Positions 34,142 through 49,270 are shown, counted from the stretch's first letter. The stretch: DNA of 64,000 nt from Rosa chinensis (GCF_002994745.2 NC_037092.1:9848501-9912500), one strand, 5' to 3'. Notes: generated by a model not told the origin, from the sequence alone. A program made the numbers and translations.

Positions 34142-34860
34142 GTTTTTTTTTTAGTTGAAGGAGGTCAGACATTTTTATTCAATATGGAATAAGCAATATT
34201 ACACAGTGACCCGCTCCTGTGGGACCGTCAGAAAGAGACACCGCTAAACGCAATATCACTCCACCTATTGAGTGAAGCTCAGGGGGAAGTGAACTAATAA
34301 GAAACTGACAATAAAATTTTTCCACAGTAGCCATCAGTAGACTCGCTGACAACCTCAGACCAATAATCCCAGCAGTTTCTAGCGGGTATTGATCCCAAAC
34401 AAAATAAAAGGTTGGATATAGAACCGAGAGCCGTCCCGGATCCCAAGTTTTAATAAAAAAACCACCCGGATCCCAGAAAAAGGATCCAAGACTTAGTAAG
34501 CCCAATTTCAACTGCTATAAACCACCCAAAGAGTCTCGGCAAGTCCAAATAATAGACTTGAGCCCAAGCCACATTAGGTCGTCTCCTAGCAGTTAGCTTG
34601 TCTTGGTAACAGGCCTTGCCGCTGCCCGTGCACCAAAACCCTACACCAGTACCCCACGCACTGCCATGCCGGAGAGACTCCACTTGCGGTGCCGCCGCCG
34701 CTGGCCTGAGAGAATCAAACACTCCCTCTAACAGCTCGATGGCAAACCCACAGCAGCCAAACTCTTCAATTGGATCCCAAATCCGGATCCGACCCAAGAC
34801 CTCCCTTGTTCCATCGAAAGGTAGCCAACCACCCTCACTAGTTCGCTAGACCGAATTCAA
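34142..34860 (-). mobile_element. LINE 3' end, 5'-truncated
   Basis: Read on the minus strand, a disrupted coding tail is followed by GAATAAAAATGTCTGACC and an A-tail (T-run at 34142-34151 on the plus strand). No complete domain remains. Confidence 0.55.
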
Positions 34861-34865
34861 CAATG

Positions 34866-35466
34866 GTTCCCAGGAAGAAAATCACGATTCACCACCAAAA
34901 AAGAAGACGAAGACCACGCCTTCATGGAGCAAAACGGAAGAAAAGAAGAGACAGTTTGCACCGCTAATGGTTCTATTGGAGCAGGGGGTGTTATAAGGGA
35001 CAATACTGGTTGCTGGTGTGGTGGTTTTATGATTAATATTGGTGTTGGTGAAGTTCTCCAAGCTGAAGCCTGGGGTCTGTTCCATGGTCTACATCTTGCT
35101 TTGAGCTTAAAAATATCCAAGCTGGAAGTCGAATCAGACTCTGCAATTTTGATCAACCTCATTCAAAAGGACAATGTTGATTTACATCCTCTGGGGACCC
35201 TAATCATGAACTGCAGGAATCTAATGAATGAATTTGTCTCAATTCAGGTCAAGCATATCCATCGTGAGCGCAATTCAGTTGCTGAGCTCTTAGCTAAGAA
35301 CAACACTATGAGCTAAAGGGGTCTGCACCCTCCATGATCCTCCTGCTTTAGTCACTGAAGCTCTCCTGGATGATATTGTTGGAGCTCCTAGAGCTAGAAA
35401 TTTTAGTGCCAGCAATGGGCTAGTTTCCTTTCTGGGCTGATTGCCCCTTCTGAAACCAAAAAAAAA
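34866..35466 (+). pseudogene. RNase H-like C-terminus of a LINE
   Basis: The open frame at 34924-35316 reads GAGGVIRDNTGCWCGGF, then AEAWGLFHGLHLAL, LEVESDSAILINLI and HIHRERNSVAELLAK. This is the order of the RNase H-like domain found at the end of plant LINE polyproteins, with Asp, Glu and Asp residues at the expected places. Only this last domain is present. An A-run near 35455-35465 marks the 3' end. The left edge (34866-34965) is repeated inverted at 36025-36124. Confidence 0.7.
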
Positions 35467-35476
35467 TGTCCATAAT

Positions 35477-35995
35477 TGATGGAGGACGAGATTTTAGCCA
35501 ATTTCAACAAAGAATCTCGAAAATAAAGAAGCGTCTTCACATCAAGAAGAATAATTTGAATATTGAAAACTGGTATTCAAATAGACTTCTTACTGATGAA
35601 ATTAATCATAAATTACTATTTTGGATATATCGAGATTCTCGAACAAAATCTTGGTTGGGATTCCAATTATATATTTGCGTAATATTCTTTAGTATCTAGG
35701 ATTTTATTTCTGATTTTTATTTAATGAGGTTTAATTAGGTTTTCTAGTTTTAGTCTATAATAAATTATTGTTTTTGTTTTCTAGTTGTATTAGGTTTATG
35801 CTATGTGCCCTATATATAAGGCACTTTTTAGATTGTAATTTTCATTCAAGTTATCAATAAAAAACCAAATATTAGAGAAGTTTCTCTATGTTTCTTACGG
35901 TTGTGCCCATAATTGCTAGTGGATTCTAGCTCATCTCATATGGCTTTCGACGCTTGACGGAGCCTCTTACTATCGTGTTCATGCTTCCCGCATCA
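35477..35995 (+). mobile_element. Solo LTR of the protease element
   Basis: A 519-bp copy of the LTR found at 12288-12806, running TGATGGAGG..CCGCATCA. It is flanked by a perfect 5-bp target duplication, ATAAT, at 35472-35476 and 35996-36000. It is noticeably more diverged than the two LTRs of the full element, so it is older. A solo LTR with matching flanks implies a complete element was once here and was lost by LTR-LTR recombination. Confidence 0.92.
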
Positions 35996-36024
35996 ATAAT
36001 GGCAAACTAAAATTAAAACTTGAG

Positions 36025-36124
36025 AGCGGTGCAAACCGTCTCTTCTTTTCTTCCGTTTTGCTCCATGAAGGCGTGGTCTTTGTCTTCCTTTTTGGCGGTG
36101 AATCGTGATTTTCTCCCTGGGGAC
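36025..36124 (-). repeat. Inverted copy of 34866-34965
   Basis: About 100 bp here is the reverse complement of the left edge of the RNase H relic, sharing CCATGAAGGCGTGGTCTT and AATCGTGATTTTC. Together the arms enclose the LINE relic and the solo LTR. Confidence 0.85.
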
Positions 36125-37208
36125 AATTTTCAATTAACATAAATCATATATATGTATGATATGATTTTTAGGATTGCATTTTATTTGATTGATTTGGTTA
36201 GTTATGCATAGCATTTTATTTAGGATAAAAATAAGTTTTTATTACCTAGATATATTTTAGGAATTTTTCTTTTCTAATAGAAGTCAATTAGGTCTAGAGT
36301 TTTAAATTCTCTATATGTCTTGGGATGTTTGCTGCGCATACACATAAGAGAAAAGTATTCGGAGAATATATTGTGAGTCCATTGTTAGGTGTAGTTTGTG
36401 TGTCAAAGTTAGAGAGACGAGTAGAAGCTGTTCACAAGGTGGAGAAAAACAAAGTGGTGTTCGTGCAACTGTCTAGAAGAGTCTAGTGAGAAAAGGCAGA
36501 GGTCAGAGCTATTCATGTTGGTTGTAAGTTCATATGTGCTTGTTCATATTCACTTAGTGAGTTGCTTTGCACTTGGCCTTCAGGAGTTAAGGCCGTAGTT
36601 GTTTTCCTCAATTTGAGAGTTTCATTGCGTCAACAAACTTCTTGTGTTTATATTCTTTATTTTCACTGTGCTTATTGATGTTGTTCTCTTCACGATTAAT
36701 CTTCAAAAATACGAAATATGGGTCGCAGGGTTTGATAGGCATCTGCAATCCCCTTGCTGCAATTTGTTTTTAATTAATCTAAAGTTGAGCTTAATTTCCT
36801 TGAAGCCTATTCACCCCCTCTCTAGGCTAAAACCAATATCCAGCCTAGTACTTCCAATGGGTCTTGGTTTAGTTTCTCCAAGCTAGCTAGATAGCAGCAG
36901 ATACTTGATGTGAAAGAGATCAGAGATCAATGAAACACGTTTCATATATTTTTATAGTTTCAAATCTTTGTGGTCAGTGCCTATCAAGAATGCGAGAATG
37001 ATCAATACAAAATGATGACAGATAGTGAGACAAAGTAGCAGATGAATGACATTTATTGAATTGGTACCATTGATCCCCGTTATAAGTTTTAACGTTCCAA
37101 TATATCTCCTGAGTCCTGAGCATGGACACGAAAGCTTATAAAAGGACAAGAATTTAGCTCATAATTTGGGTGATCATCAAATGAGGCTGATGAATGATGG
37201 TGATCATC
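36125..37208. other. Non-coding region downstream of glycolate oxidase, probable LTR remains
   Basis: Around 36770-36860 CTATTCACCCCCTCTCTAGG resembles the sequence just inside a Copia-type LTR element, but no paired LTR is found. No gene is seen. Confidence 0.35.
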
Positions 37209-39673
<2,465 letters not shown>

Positions 39674-42250
39674 CACTCCAACTGTTTGTTTACTTCTACC
39701 TCAGAATGTTCTGAAACAAAGTTAAATTAGGGAACCAAACAAGTGATATTAATATCCTGATCAAGACTTTCATGGGTCATGTATCAGAAGTGCAATCCTA
39801 ATTTCAAGTGCATGGTAATAGAAACTATGAGTCAGCTTGGTAAAGAAGAACGAGACAAACACGAACTCCTAACTAGGACTAGTGAAATGCACTCTTTGAA
39901 TGTTCATATCTTGTTTCTGCAAAACTTAAAAAGGCTTTTCAAATTTTTTATGATCCTTACCGCAAGGACTGTGATCCCTAAATTGTAAATTGCATCATCA
40001 CCCATAAAAGCAAACACTATGTATAAGATTGAAAAATCCAAATTTTGTTACACTTCACTGACATCGCATATATCACTATGTCACTGGGGCAAAAACTCAA
40101 AAACAGATCATCAGCATACGATCAAACAAAAAGAACACTCCATTTCTTTAGTAAAACCAAAGGAACAAGAATACCAATTATGATAGTGATCAAAGGCCCA
40201 TGTCGAAATTCAATCATACAGACTAAACAAAGCACCAAAGAAGATGAAGCTGCATGAATTGGGAAGCAAAGAACAAACCTTTTGGCTTTCTCTCTCCCAC
40301 TATCGAACAGAGAGCAGCCGCAGAAAACGATGCTTGAAGAGAAAAGGAAAGATAATGAAGCTCAATCTTTTTCCGAAAATGACACAAACAAACAAAGACA
40401 GTGAAAGGCGATATATTAAAGAATGAAGGGCAAAGACAAATCTGAGTAGGAAACCAAGGCATAAACGTGACTGGATTGGATTGGTTTTCCAAGGTGACCA
40501 TTTGCAAATTGTAACCAATCTGTTTCATGGGAATGTGAGACTCTTTGACACTGCTCTCATGCTCATCTCTATCTGTGACATATTCCACACAGGAAAAACA
40601 AATTTTGGGTAACGAATACTAGTCAAAAATAATAATTATACCTGTGAAAGATTTGCTTTTTATTCGAATACCGAACCAAAAACAGGTTCTTGGAAATGAT
40701 ATTTCCTTGGATGATGTGGCTAGGTGTGACTTGAGAATTGGATTATATATGTTCAAATCCTAATGAGAATATCCCACCTCACCGAATTTTATTCACAATT
40801 GGGGGAGATCATGATTTCATGGTAGGCAATTCAAAAGGTTCTGGGAGATCCTATCTCACCCAGAGAAAGAACCAGTAGTCACAATACCTATGCGCTTAAA
40901 AATCAGAATTGGAGGGCTGGATTATTTTTATAACTGACATCTTAATTTGTTATCTTATCATCTTATGTGATAATTTTACCACAGAATCAAACCATGTTCT
41001 TCTTTGCTATATTTTCTTTATTATTCTTTTTCTGGAAACTTTTGATTTATCTTAGGTTTGGCATAGATGTCAAGTTGGAAATTAGGGGAAGGGATCCACC
41101 CGTGATTACAATTTAAAACTAATGACAAGGACTGTTGCCTAGTTAATGGTCTTTTTATACCTAAAGTAAAGCCAAACTGGGTATTATTTTCTAAGGGTAG
41201 CAAATTTGGATGGTTCATATTCATCAATTAATAGTTGGGAAATGATGGTGCCTCTATGACACCTCCAAAGTGCCGAATCATGTCAATATCCTTATTTCTT
41301 GAAATTTCTTTATAGAGTGCAGCTATTGCCACCCTATTATTTACTTTGTTCATCCTACTTGCTCATTACACCCTACATTTTAATTTCAATAATTAAATTT
41401 ACTTATCTAGCCCATTTTTCTTTCTAGAAATATCCTTATATGACATATCCAATTAAAAAAGAATTTTTTATATAACGAAAATCTCTCATTTAATTTATAC
41501 TAATAACAAAACTAAAATATATTAAAGTTTTCTACTAAAATCATAATCTGATTTACTTCCATTTTTTTTTTTTAGTATCAATGTTCATCTATTTCATTCC
41601 ATATCAAAAGATTAGTAAGTTAACAACTATGAGCAATGAAGAAGAGATTGATTTTTTTCATGTTTTATTTTTTTTACTTTCAGTGGTCATAAAGAATATT
41701 GCAAAGATTTTGACAAAGTTAACACTAATAGTTTTGTAAATTGAATAACGAATTAACTATGAGAAAGAACAAAAGGACAAAAAAAAAAAGTAATAAATTC
41801 AAATTTAGGTGGAGAAGAAGAAGATTAATGTTATCCAATGAGAAATTAAGTAGTCTTTGTATTAATTAATTGGTTATGTATTTATTTTTATTTACAAATT
41901 TAGAGTTTAGAAAATTAGTGTACTTATTAGTCATTTTGCCCTTGGGTAATATAGTCTTTCAATAATTCAAATGTTTATAGGGTGAACTAAAAAAATGGTA
42001 GGGTGGCAAGAGCCGCACCCTCTTTATATCATAATCTTACTATTTGTAAACCTCATGAGATTTTAGAATGTGCTTAACTTAAAGGACCTGAAAAAATTCA
42101 AATACTCATAATGAACAAAGCATGCTAATGAATAAATCATTGGTTGGTTGATGCTAGCTTTGTTAGTATTGGTTTAACTTTGCAGGTATGAAATTTTGTG
42201 ATGAGCCCCTATATGCAAAGCACACATGGTCTCACTTCAATGATAGACAC
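39674..42250. other. Upstream region of glycolate oxidase; no gene seen
   Basis: Short open frames on both strands lack family signatures. It probably contains the promoter and 5' leader of the glycolate oxidase gene. The stretch 41300-42050 is very AT-rich. Confidence 0.4.
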
Positions 42251-42279
42251 ATCAAACTACTATATATGGTACATGTAGC

Positions 42280-42668
42280 TTATCGCATACATGAATGAGG
42301 CTTGCAACAATCAGAGGGAGATTCTCATCAGGGGGAGCATCCAGAAGCATGCTACCTAGGACATATGCGCGTTGTGCTCTTTTTGTCCTTCGACCAGGGT
42401 TATTTTTTGTCCCACTGGGTTTTTTGTTACCTGGCATGGTTTTTAACGAGGCAACAATAAGCGCGTCCAATATCATTATTCATTGGTGGACATCCAAGGG
42501 GAAGTGTTGTAAATATTATTATTTATGTGGATGTCCATGTAAATACTCATTAGTTATGTATTTTGATGTAAACCCTACCTCTATATAAAGGAGGCTAATG
42601 AAACTGAATGATAATAATTCTACTTCCTCCTAACTATTCTCTCTTCATCTTTTCTCTATTTTATAACA
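42280..42668 (+). mobile_element. 3' end of a Copia-type LTR retrotransposon
   Basis: The 3' untranslated part (TTGCAACAATCAGAGGGAG, TTTTTCC-like repeats and GTTTTTAACGAGGCAAC) is typical of plant Copia elements. It leads to the purine tract CCAAGGGGAAG and an LTR of about 164 bp (42505-42668) that starts TGTTGTAAATATT and ends TATAACA. The LTR contains the TATA box TATATAAAGG (42581-42590). No coding domain is left and no second LTR is present. Confidence 0.75.
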
Positions 42669-44408
42669 TAACATGATTTATTTCTCAATTTTTAAAATGA
42701 ACTCCACTTAGCACGGAGACCGTTTTAAAACAACTCCGACCTTAAAAAAAATGAAATTGATAGATTGACATTATCTTTTTAATTAGTAAATACATCCAAT
42801 TTTTATTTTCTTTTCTGGGACCATATCAGGTGCATGAACTGAACACTATTTTTGTTTCTTCTTCTTATTTTCTCACTGATAATTATTTTTTCATGCATAC
42901 AAGTTGCTATCTGTAAGATAATAAGACATAAGGAGCTACATACTTTTGGGCATTAATATTTTCTGGGAAAATATTTTTCATCAACATCATGATGGACAAC
43001 ATGGTATTGTTTACTCACATGTAAGAGGTGAAGAACAAATAGACACCTGCCCAAATTGTGTTCATCTTTCTTTGCCAACTCGTGGTGCAAAAGAAAGTCT
43101 TATCATACCATTAGATTACCAAAAGAAAGCCTTCCTCCCCTTCTTCTATGCGTCATTTTAAAGCAGCCGTCTGTGTAGCGACTCCGACAGTACTCCTACC
43201 TTATTCCATACTCACACGAATACACAGTACACACTATCTTATTGCTGTTGAAATCTCACTACCTTCATTCATATAATGGCTTAAACAGTAAGTAGAGTGT
43301 AAATTATTAACTAGTTAATTAGGAACAATGTCATCTACTGGCTATTGTAAAGAGCAAAGTCATAAAAGTATAAATGATTTAAGGAATAAGTTGGTCACAC
43401 CTCTTGAACAGAGCAGAAGTACCAATAAGATACTGTCCACATATCATGAGGATAACAAAACCATTTGATTTGATTTTCTGTTTTTTCGATTAAAAAAAAA
43501 ATGGGATACTTTCAATTTGAACTTTCTCTGAATGAAAATGGAATCCTGCTTTGGTATTAGCATGCAGACTGTTGAATGCTACACGCCACACCTTTGGTTC
43601 ATTTCTGAAAGGCTGTTGATAATGGAGCACACATAATTTGTAAGACTTGAGATTTAAGACTTAGCTGCTGAGTGTTGATAGGTACCTAAAGTTCATTAAA
43701 AGTCAAATCTGAAACTGAAAGGCTGAACTCTTCAGTTAGAAAAAGCACATACAGAACTTATGAACTCCCTGTTAACATTAGCAACAAAGCAAATCATGTA
43801 ATGTGTCACATTAAGACTAAATTCCAAAAGCTTGGTTTATTTTTATTTTTTTTAGGAGATCCAAAAGCTTGGTTTCATTTGGTCTTAGAACACCTCCTAC
43901 AACCCAAATATTGGGAACATTGATTTTGGCAATTAATTTTTATGGGAAAATATTATTCATCAATAGCTGCATCTTTGTTTTTTTTTCTCTTGTTTCTTTT
44001 AAAAGGCTGTTAAAAATAGACAACACAAAATCGACAAGTCTTGAGAGTTGGGACTCAGCTTTTGATAAACTCCATTAAAAGCCAAATCTGAAACTGAAAG
44101 ACTGAAACTCTTCTGTTAGAAAAGGACCACAGAAAATAAAGAACATTAACTGAAGGTGTCAACATTTAGCAAGAAATCAAGTTCAATACCTGAGCAAGTA
44201 CTTTGTCACATCAATACTACATTCCAAATATTTGGTTTACTCCTACAACCCAAGTATTGATCAACACTTCAACCATTGATCGTGCAATGTCCCATATATG
44301 CTTCTAAAAACTAGTTGATTGCTTATCCATTCAAGAATGAGCTAAAGTAGAAGCAAATGAAAATAAGTTCCTCAACTTGCCTCTCAGATTGGAAATTAAA
44401 AGTGTAGA
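42669..44408. repeat. Diverged direct duplication downstream of the RLP29-like gene
   Basis: Segments at 43605-43838 and 44000-44240 align (AAATCTGAAACTGAAAG, TCACAT.AA.ACTA.ATTCCAAA and TTGGTTTA), and GGGAAAATATT..TTCATCAA recurs at 42965 and 43945. The spacing suggests an old duplication of several hundred bp with later indels. No gene is seen. Confidence 0.55.
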
Positions 44409-45845
44409 TTACAATAACATACTCAACAAACAAAAAACAAAACCAAATGAATTCAGTTTTACATGTGACCATGAAGAACCTGTAGATGAACTTTCCTGCA
44501 CAGGGTCTTGATCCAATGGCTTCACTCTCTCAGACTCAGTTGGGTGTTCACCAGCCAAGGTCTGGTCATCTCTGGGCCCTCTTGGATTCAAACACAGAGG
44601 GGCTATCACATGGCTAGAAATATTCTCCTTCTTGTTGAGTGGATTGCTTGTACACAGCCCATTGTTTCCTCTTAGCACCAACCTCTTCCCAAGCCTCTCA
44701 ATGAAATCTTCTGGAAGTGTCAGCTCACCACTCAACTGATTGTTGCTCAAATTTAGTAAATCAAGACTTGGAAGAGTGCCCAAATTTGGACGAACAGTCC
44801 CAGTGAGGCTATTGTTGCTTAGAGAAAGAGCAGTGAGATTCTTCAAGGAAGAGAGAAAGTTGGGTAATGGGCCTATCAACCCACATTCTGAAAAGCTGAG
44901 TGTTTTGAGATTCATGAGCTTCCCAACAAAGTTAGGAACTTCTGTCTTGATTGGGTTGCTATCAGCTACCATGTACTCTAAATGCTGCAAACCTGAAAGG
45001 GTTTCAGGGATTGGCCCATTTATTAAGTTGTGACTCAGATCAAGCAAAACCAACCTGTTGAGCTTCCCTATATCTGGAGGCAACATACCTCCAAGCCTGT
45101 TTGAGCTTAAATCAATCTTTTGGAGGAGTTGAAGCTGACCAAAAGAGGAGGGCAGCTGACCTTCAAGAACATTCTGACTTAAATCCAAAATGGTCAAACT
45201 ATCCAACCCTCCAATTTCTTCTGGTATTTGACCACTCAAGTTGTTGTAACTCAAGTCAAGTTGCTCTAAGCTGACCAAAGCACCAATCTTACTAGGGACT
45301 TTTCCTTGTAAATTGTTCTGTGACAAAGTCAGAACCCTTAAGCTGGAAATTTGGGCTAAACTTGAGGGAATTTCACCTGAGAGAGTTGGATTGGACACAA
45401 GGGCTAGGTGCTCCAAGGAAGACAATGCACCAAAGAGCTTTGGAGAAAGAGTGACTTGTGATGTTGAAAAGCAACTAAATATTGAGAGGGTTTTCAAGTA
45501 AGGTAGTTTGAGAAGGGACTCTGATAAAGTAGCAGATGATTTGCAAGGAGGGGTGAGAATATCAGGGCCAATGTGTATCTTTGTGACGTGAAACATTGGA
45601 GGGTCTTCGTCCCCAATCTCACATTGAACACCAGGCCATTGAGTCTCAGTACATGGTTGTGGGTGCTCTAGAGGCCAATCAGAGTCCTCAAGAAGGGCAC
45701 CCATCACCTCAAAAATCCCCAAAAGCTCCTTCTTTTCCATCTCTAGTGGAACCTCATCATCTGAGTCAGGCATTTCAGCAAGCAACTTCCCTGCAAAAAC
45801 AAGAAACCCAACAAGGAAAAGACACACAAAAGAAGAAAAAGCCAT
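44409..45845 (-). CDS. RLP29: RLP29-like leucine-rich-repeat protein
   Basis: Intronless; 478 aa from the Met at 45845, or 494 aa from an upstream in-frame Met at 45893. The later start (MAFSSFVCLFLVGFLVFAGK) gives a normal signal peptide and a better ATG context. A cysteine-flanked cap follows (CTETQWPGVQCEIG), the usual N-terminal cap of plant extracellular LRR proteins. About ten LRRs of the LxxLxLSxNxLxGxIPxx type run from about 115 to 380 (LEQLDLSYNNLSGQIPEEIG). A GLC..CL end-cap lies near 420. There is no kinase. The C-terminus is a short hydrophobic stretch (LNSFGFVFCLLSMLL) that could be a transmembrane or GPI-anchor signal. Closest in layout to Arabidopsis RLP29, a TMM-like protein of unknown role; it could also be named PII-2-like. 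Confidence 0.85.
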   Translation of the reverse strand: MAFSSFVCLFLVGFLVFAGKLLAEMPDSDDEVPLEMEKKELLGIFEVMGALLEDSDWPLEHPQPCTETQWPGVQCEIGDEDPPMFHVTKIHIGPDILTPPCKSSATLSESLLKLPYLKTLSIFSCFSTSQVTLSPKLFGALSSLEHLALVSNPTLSGEIPSSLAQISSLRVLTLSQNNLQGKVPSKIGALVSLEQLDLSYNNLSGQIPEEIGGLDSLTILDLSQNVLEGQLPSSFGQLQLLQKIDLSSNRLGGMLPPDIGKLNRLVLLDLSHNLINGPIPETLSGLQHLEYMVADSNPIKTEVPNFVGKLMNLKTLSFSECGLIGPLPNFLSSLKNLTALSLSNNSLTGTVRPNLGTLPSLDLLNLSNNQLSGELTLPEDFIERLGKRLVLRGNNGLCTSNPLNKKENISSHVIAPLCLNPRGPRDDQTLAGEHPTESERVKPLDQDPVQESSSTGSSWSHVKLNSFGFVFCLLSMLL

Positions 45846-48813
45846 GAGAACAAAGAGAGCAAGATAGATACTAACAAACCCAGCAAAACCCACAAGTGAA
45901 AGACCGGGGATTTAGACAACCGAAAGTGCCAAAAGTGAGTTAAAGGTTTTAGCTTTGCCCAATTCATGAATAATGGCATTGATGACAAAAAGGATCGGAT
46001 CAATTCAAACTGGGGATCTTAGTGACAGAAGCAAAGGCTGCAAGAAATAAAAAAGTTGTCGCCTTTGGCTACCACATTGTCACATTAGGAAAGTGTGAGC
46101 ATGACAGTGTGTGTTTGGCATTGAAGAGAGCAATGCTGAAAGAGAAACAGTTACTAGAAGTAGAAGAAGAAGATGTCAGAAGAGCCATGATGGGTGCTTT
46201 CAAAGAGATGTGTAATAGTAAATGTGATGGGACTTCATATCTCAGATTCTGAGTACGAAGCCGACAGCTATGCTTTACCAGATGCACCGTTGTCTTTTTC
46301 TCCTCTTTCTCTTGGGAATGTCCAAAGCGTGGCCGCGTGGGAATCGATTTTGTGGTGGAGTTGTACAAGTCTTGTCATTTTAGGAAAGATTCTGATGAGA
46401 CATGGCTGATCATTGGGTTGTGTAATGTGTGGTGAACAAGAAACTTGAAAGATACATTTGACTTCAAATCAATCCATCCATCAATCCACAAACTTGATGA
46501 TAAACACAACAGAGAATTAGAAACCAAATGAATAATCTTAGGATTTTGGCATTCAACCATAACTCTTTTTTTTTAACGGTGAATTCATTGAAACTTTAAT
46601 GATTACAATCGTTTATAATGACATTCTGAGTTGATCTAGTGGTTTGGAGCAGAAGTTATGTATTAGACCTTCAACTATAACTTTAATGAAACTGATCTTG
46701 AAAGATATTGTCACTCGTTTATATTTACCTTCAAAAGTATTTTATACTCTCTTTTATATCGCTCAATATGAACTTAAAAGTTGGTGGAGACATTTTGATT
46801 TGGTTACAATTTTTTCTTTTTTTCAATTGCACAATTTTAATTCTCGTATTGCACAATATTTATTATTACAATCATTCTTGTTAGTTTGAAGATAACATTT
46901 ACTTATGTAAACGGTTAATTAATTATGTGATTAAGTTCGCTCTAAAATCGATTACACCTTAAAGATAACAACAATACTGTAAAAGTTCCTTAATGCTTTT
47001 CAAATAAAACCTTAGTCGTAAATTCTGTTGTCTACTTATTGATCCTCACATCATGCACCCACTATATATCAGGCCTTAAGAGAAACTCAATGGCTACTGG
47101 CTAGGATTCTTGATCATATATATAAGATTACAACCATGCATGTGATTATGCTATAAGAATACAGTGATTTTCCGGTCTCTTGATGCTTTCTCGACTTTTT
47201 TATAATCTACTTGTTATTGTAGACCATTTGGAGTTTATTAGGGCCGGATTGTAATGCCTTATGAATCTATGCGACTATGACCGTCTTGTATACGTTTTCA
47301 ACATATGAAAGACAAATAGATTATCCATCCATTTCATGTAGCAATTATGTCATTGCCTATTCCACAATCATCATTCATCTCAACTTCACATAAGCATTTG
47401 GGTTTTGAATGGGCTGGAAAGCCCAAATGGACCAAACTAGACACCAAAAGAAGAGTCCAAAACGCATGCATGGATCCACCACCATCAAGCTATAGCTCAT
47501 CGTCATCAGCTACGTGCCTCGCTTTCACTCTTTCAGGCTTCAGATTCAGAAGCAGGAGCTCGGTCACCAGCATTCTCTGTCTTTCCTCGCTTTGAAATAA
47601 ATTTTATGAATGCAGAAGTGGTCAGTGATGAGTCAACTTTACGACCTACGTACCTACACCTAGCCTTCTTGATTTTGATCTCTCATAAGGTGATAAGGGG
47701 AAACTTCTGCTCTCTTGATAAGGAACCTAAACCTAATAGCTGCTGATACCCATGCATGTAGTTATTGGTTATAGACTTGTAGCTAGGGTTGAAGCCTCGA
47801 TCTTCGAGCGTGAAATGTTGCAGTTCCATGGGAATCGGGATGAAATATATAAGAAGATTAGAGACGAAGGTATATAACTAGCTAGGGATGGTACTTAAAC
47901 CCTGATTTCCAGATAAATTTTGTAGTCTTATCTGGTCAAGATTCTTCAATCTTTCATTTTTGGTCAAATTTGATTGCCCTAGTGTAGTTTTATATCTGAC
48001 TAATTATGATTGATAAAATAAGAACATTATTCATAGAGATCAAGATAATACAATGATGACCTACGATGTCAAAATTAGTTCTGTGGATGAACTGCACTTG
48101 GATTTAAGATGTTAAACTTTCCTCTATCCATATCACTGAGCTCTATTGCTGGAAGAGAAACAGAGTATAAATTTTTTTGATTTGAATATCATGAAACGTG
48201 ACACTGGCAGTGTAGGCAAGCCAATATATCGATCATTTTCAGATGATTTGGTATACATTACACAACTCCATCACTGTCACTTTCTTAAAAATTAATTCAA
48301 AGCTAGCTCGATCTAGCTCCGGTTATAATTTACTGGCATTGTGATCGATCATCATTGTAAAATTCAGATTGAAACTTTCAGCAATAGTTTAGTCCATCAT
48401 TTTGTTGAGGAAACTGTGGGCTGATCTTGTCAGTTGTCACCTCAACCAAGTTTATTCGTTTTTCTAAATACAATTGATATCATCAATTAGGATATCAATT
48501 AGCTGATTAGTATTATTTTTCATAATTTGATAAGTCAGTTTACTTATTTCTAGAATGAGAATGAAAATCAAGGGATCCCTTTAGAATGAGTCAGTTCTTT
48601 AATGAAAATGGTCCCTTAATGAAAATGATCGAAGGCCTTGAGTACTTCAATAATTTAAAGAATTTGTCACTACGGAAGAGTCTCTCTTTTCTATCTTGAT
48701 CCAAGTAATCTTGTGAGATACCTATACAGATCAAGAATTAATATGTTCCTGTTAGTTTGTTTGTTTACTTTTTTTTTTTTTTTTTTTTGTGGTTTCGTCT
48801 TTGGTGAAGCACA
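45846..48813. other. Intergenic; no gene seen
   Basis: Small open frames at 46022-46252 and 47347-47595 have no recognisable domain. The first lies in what is probably the promoter of the RLP29-like gene. A poly(T) run precedes the MITE at 48824. Confidence 0.35.
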
Positions 48814-48823
48814 TTGATATCAT

Positions 48824-49125
48824 GAGAACCATTCTAATGAGGATCACTTTATTGAGGACTAGTTGAACATTTTCTAATCAACAGTTTGAGACCCATTTTT
48901 CGATTGCATTACGGCAAATTAACTATTAGATATTTATGTATGCATGAGTATATCACTTCTGATAATTTTCTTCCAAATTATTAATCGTTAAGGCATCGAA
49001 CTAGATCAAATCAATGGACGAACCAAATCTATCAGACATGAACCGTTCATGTTCATAACTGATAAATCACGATTATGAATGTCTTAACGATTTTCAATTT
49101 GGTTAAAAAATTACATAAATAATCT

Positions 49126-49165
<40 letters not shown>

Positions 49166-49270
49166 CTAAATATCTAACGGTTGATTTGCATATATATGAC
49201 TGAAAAATGAATCTTGAAAAAAAGTTCTCAACTAGTACTGAAATTAGTAGTCCTCATTAGAAACTTTCCC
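48824..49270. mobile_element. Mutator-like foldback MITE with a 10-bp target duplication
   Basis: The flanks TTGATATCAT at 48814-48823 and 49271-49280 are a perfect 10-bp direct repeat. The ends read GAGAACCATTCTAATGAGGA and, on the other strand, GGGAAAGTTTCTAATGAGGA. Inverted arms extend inward, with an ATCGTTAAGGCAT core shared with the MITEs at 2520 and 4974. A (CA)n(TA)n microsatellite has grown in the right arm (49122-49164). It has no coding capacity. Confidence 0.85.

Larger units (their letters stand above)
33782..36934. repeat. Direct repeats flanking a transposon-rich block
   Basis: A 41-bp sequence at 33782-33822 recurs at 36893-36934 with one substitution and one inserted base. 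Both copies include CTTGATGTGAA and ATCAGAGATCAATGAA. The 3.1 kb between holds LINE fragments and the solo LTR. The repeat is too long for an ordinary target duplication. Confidence 0.7.

Noticed and set aside
47347..47595. 82-codon frame with a Ser-rich tail resembling a transit peptide
   Set aside because: No downstream exon continues it and the similarity to transit peptides is compositional only.
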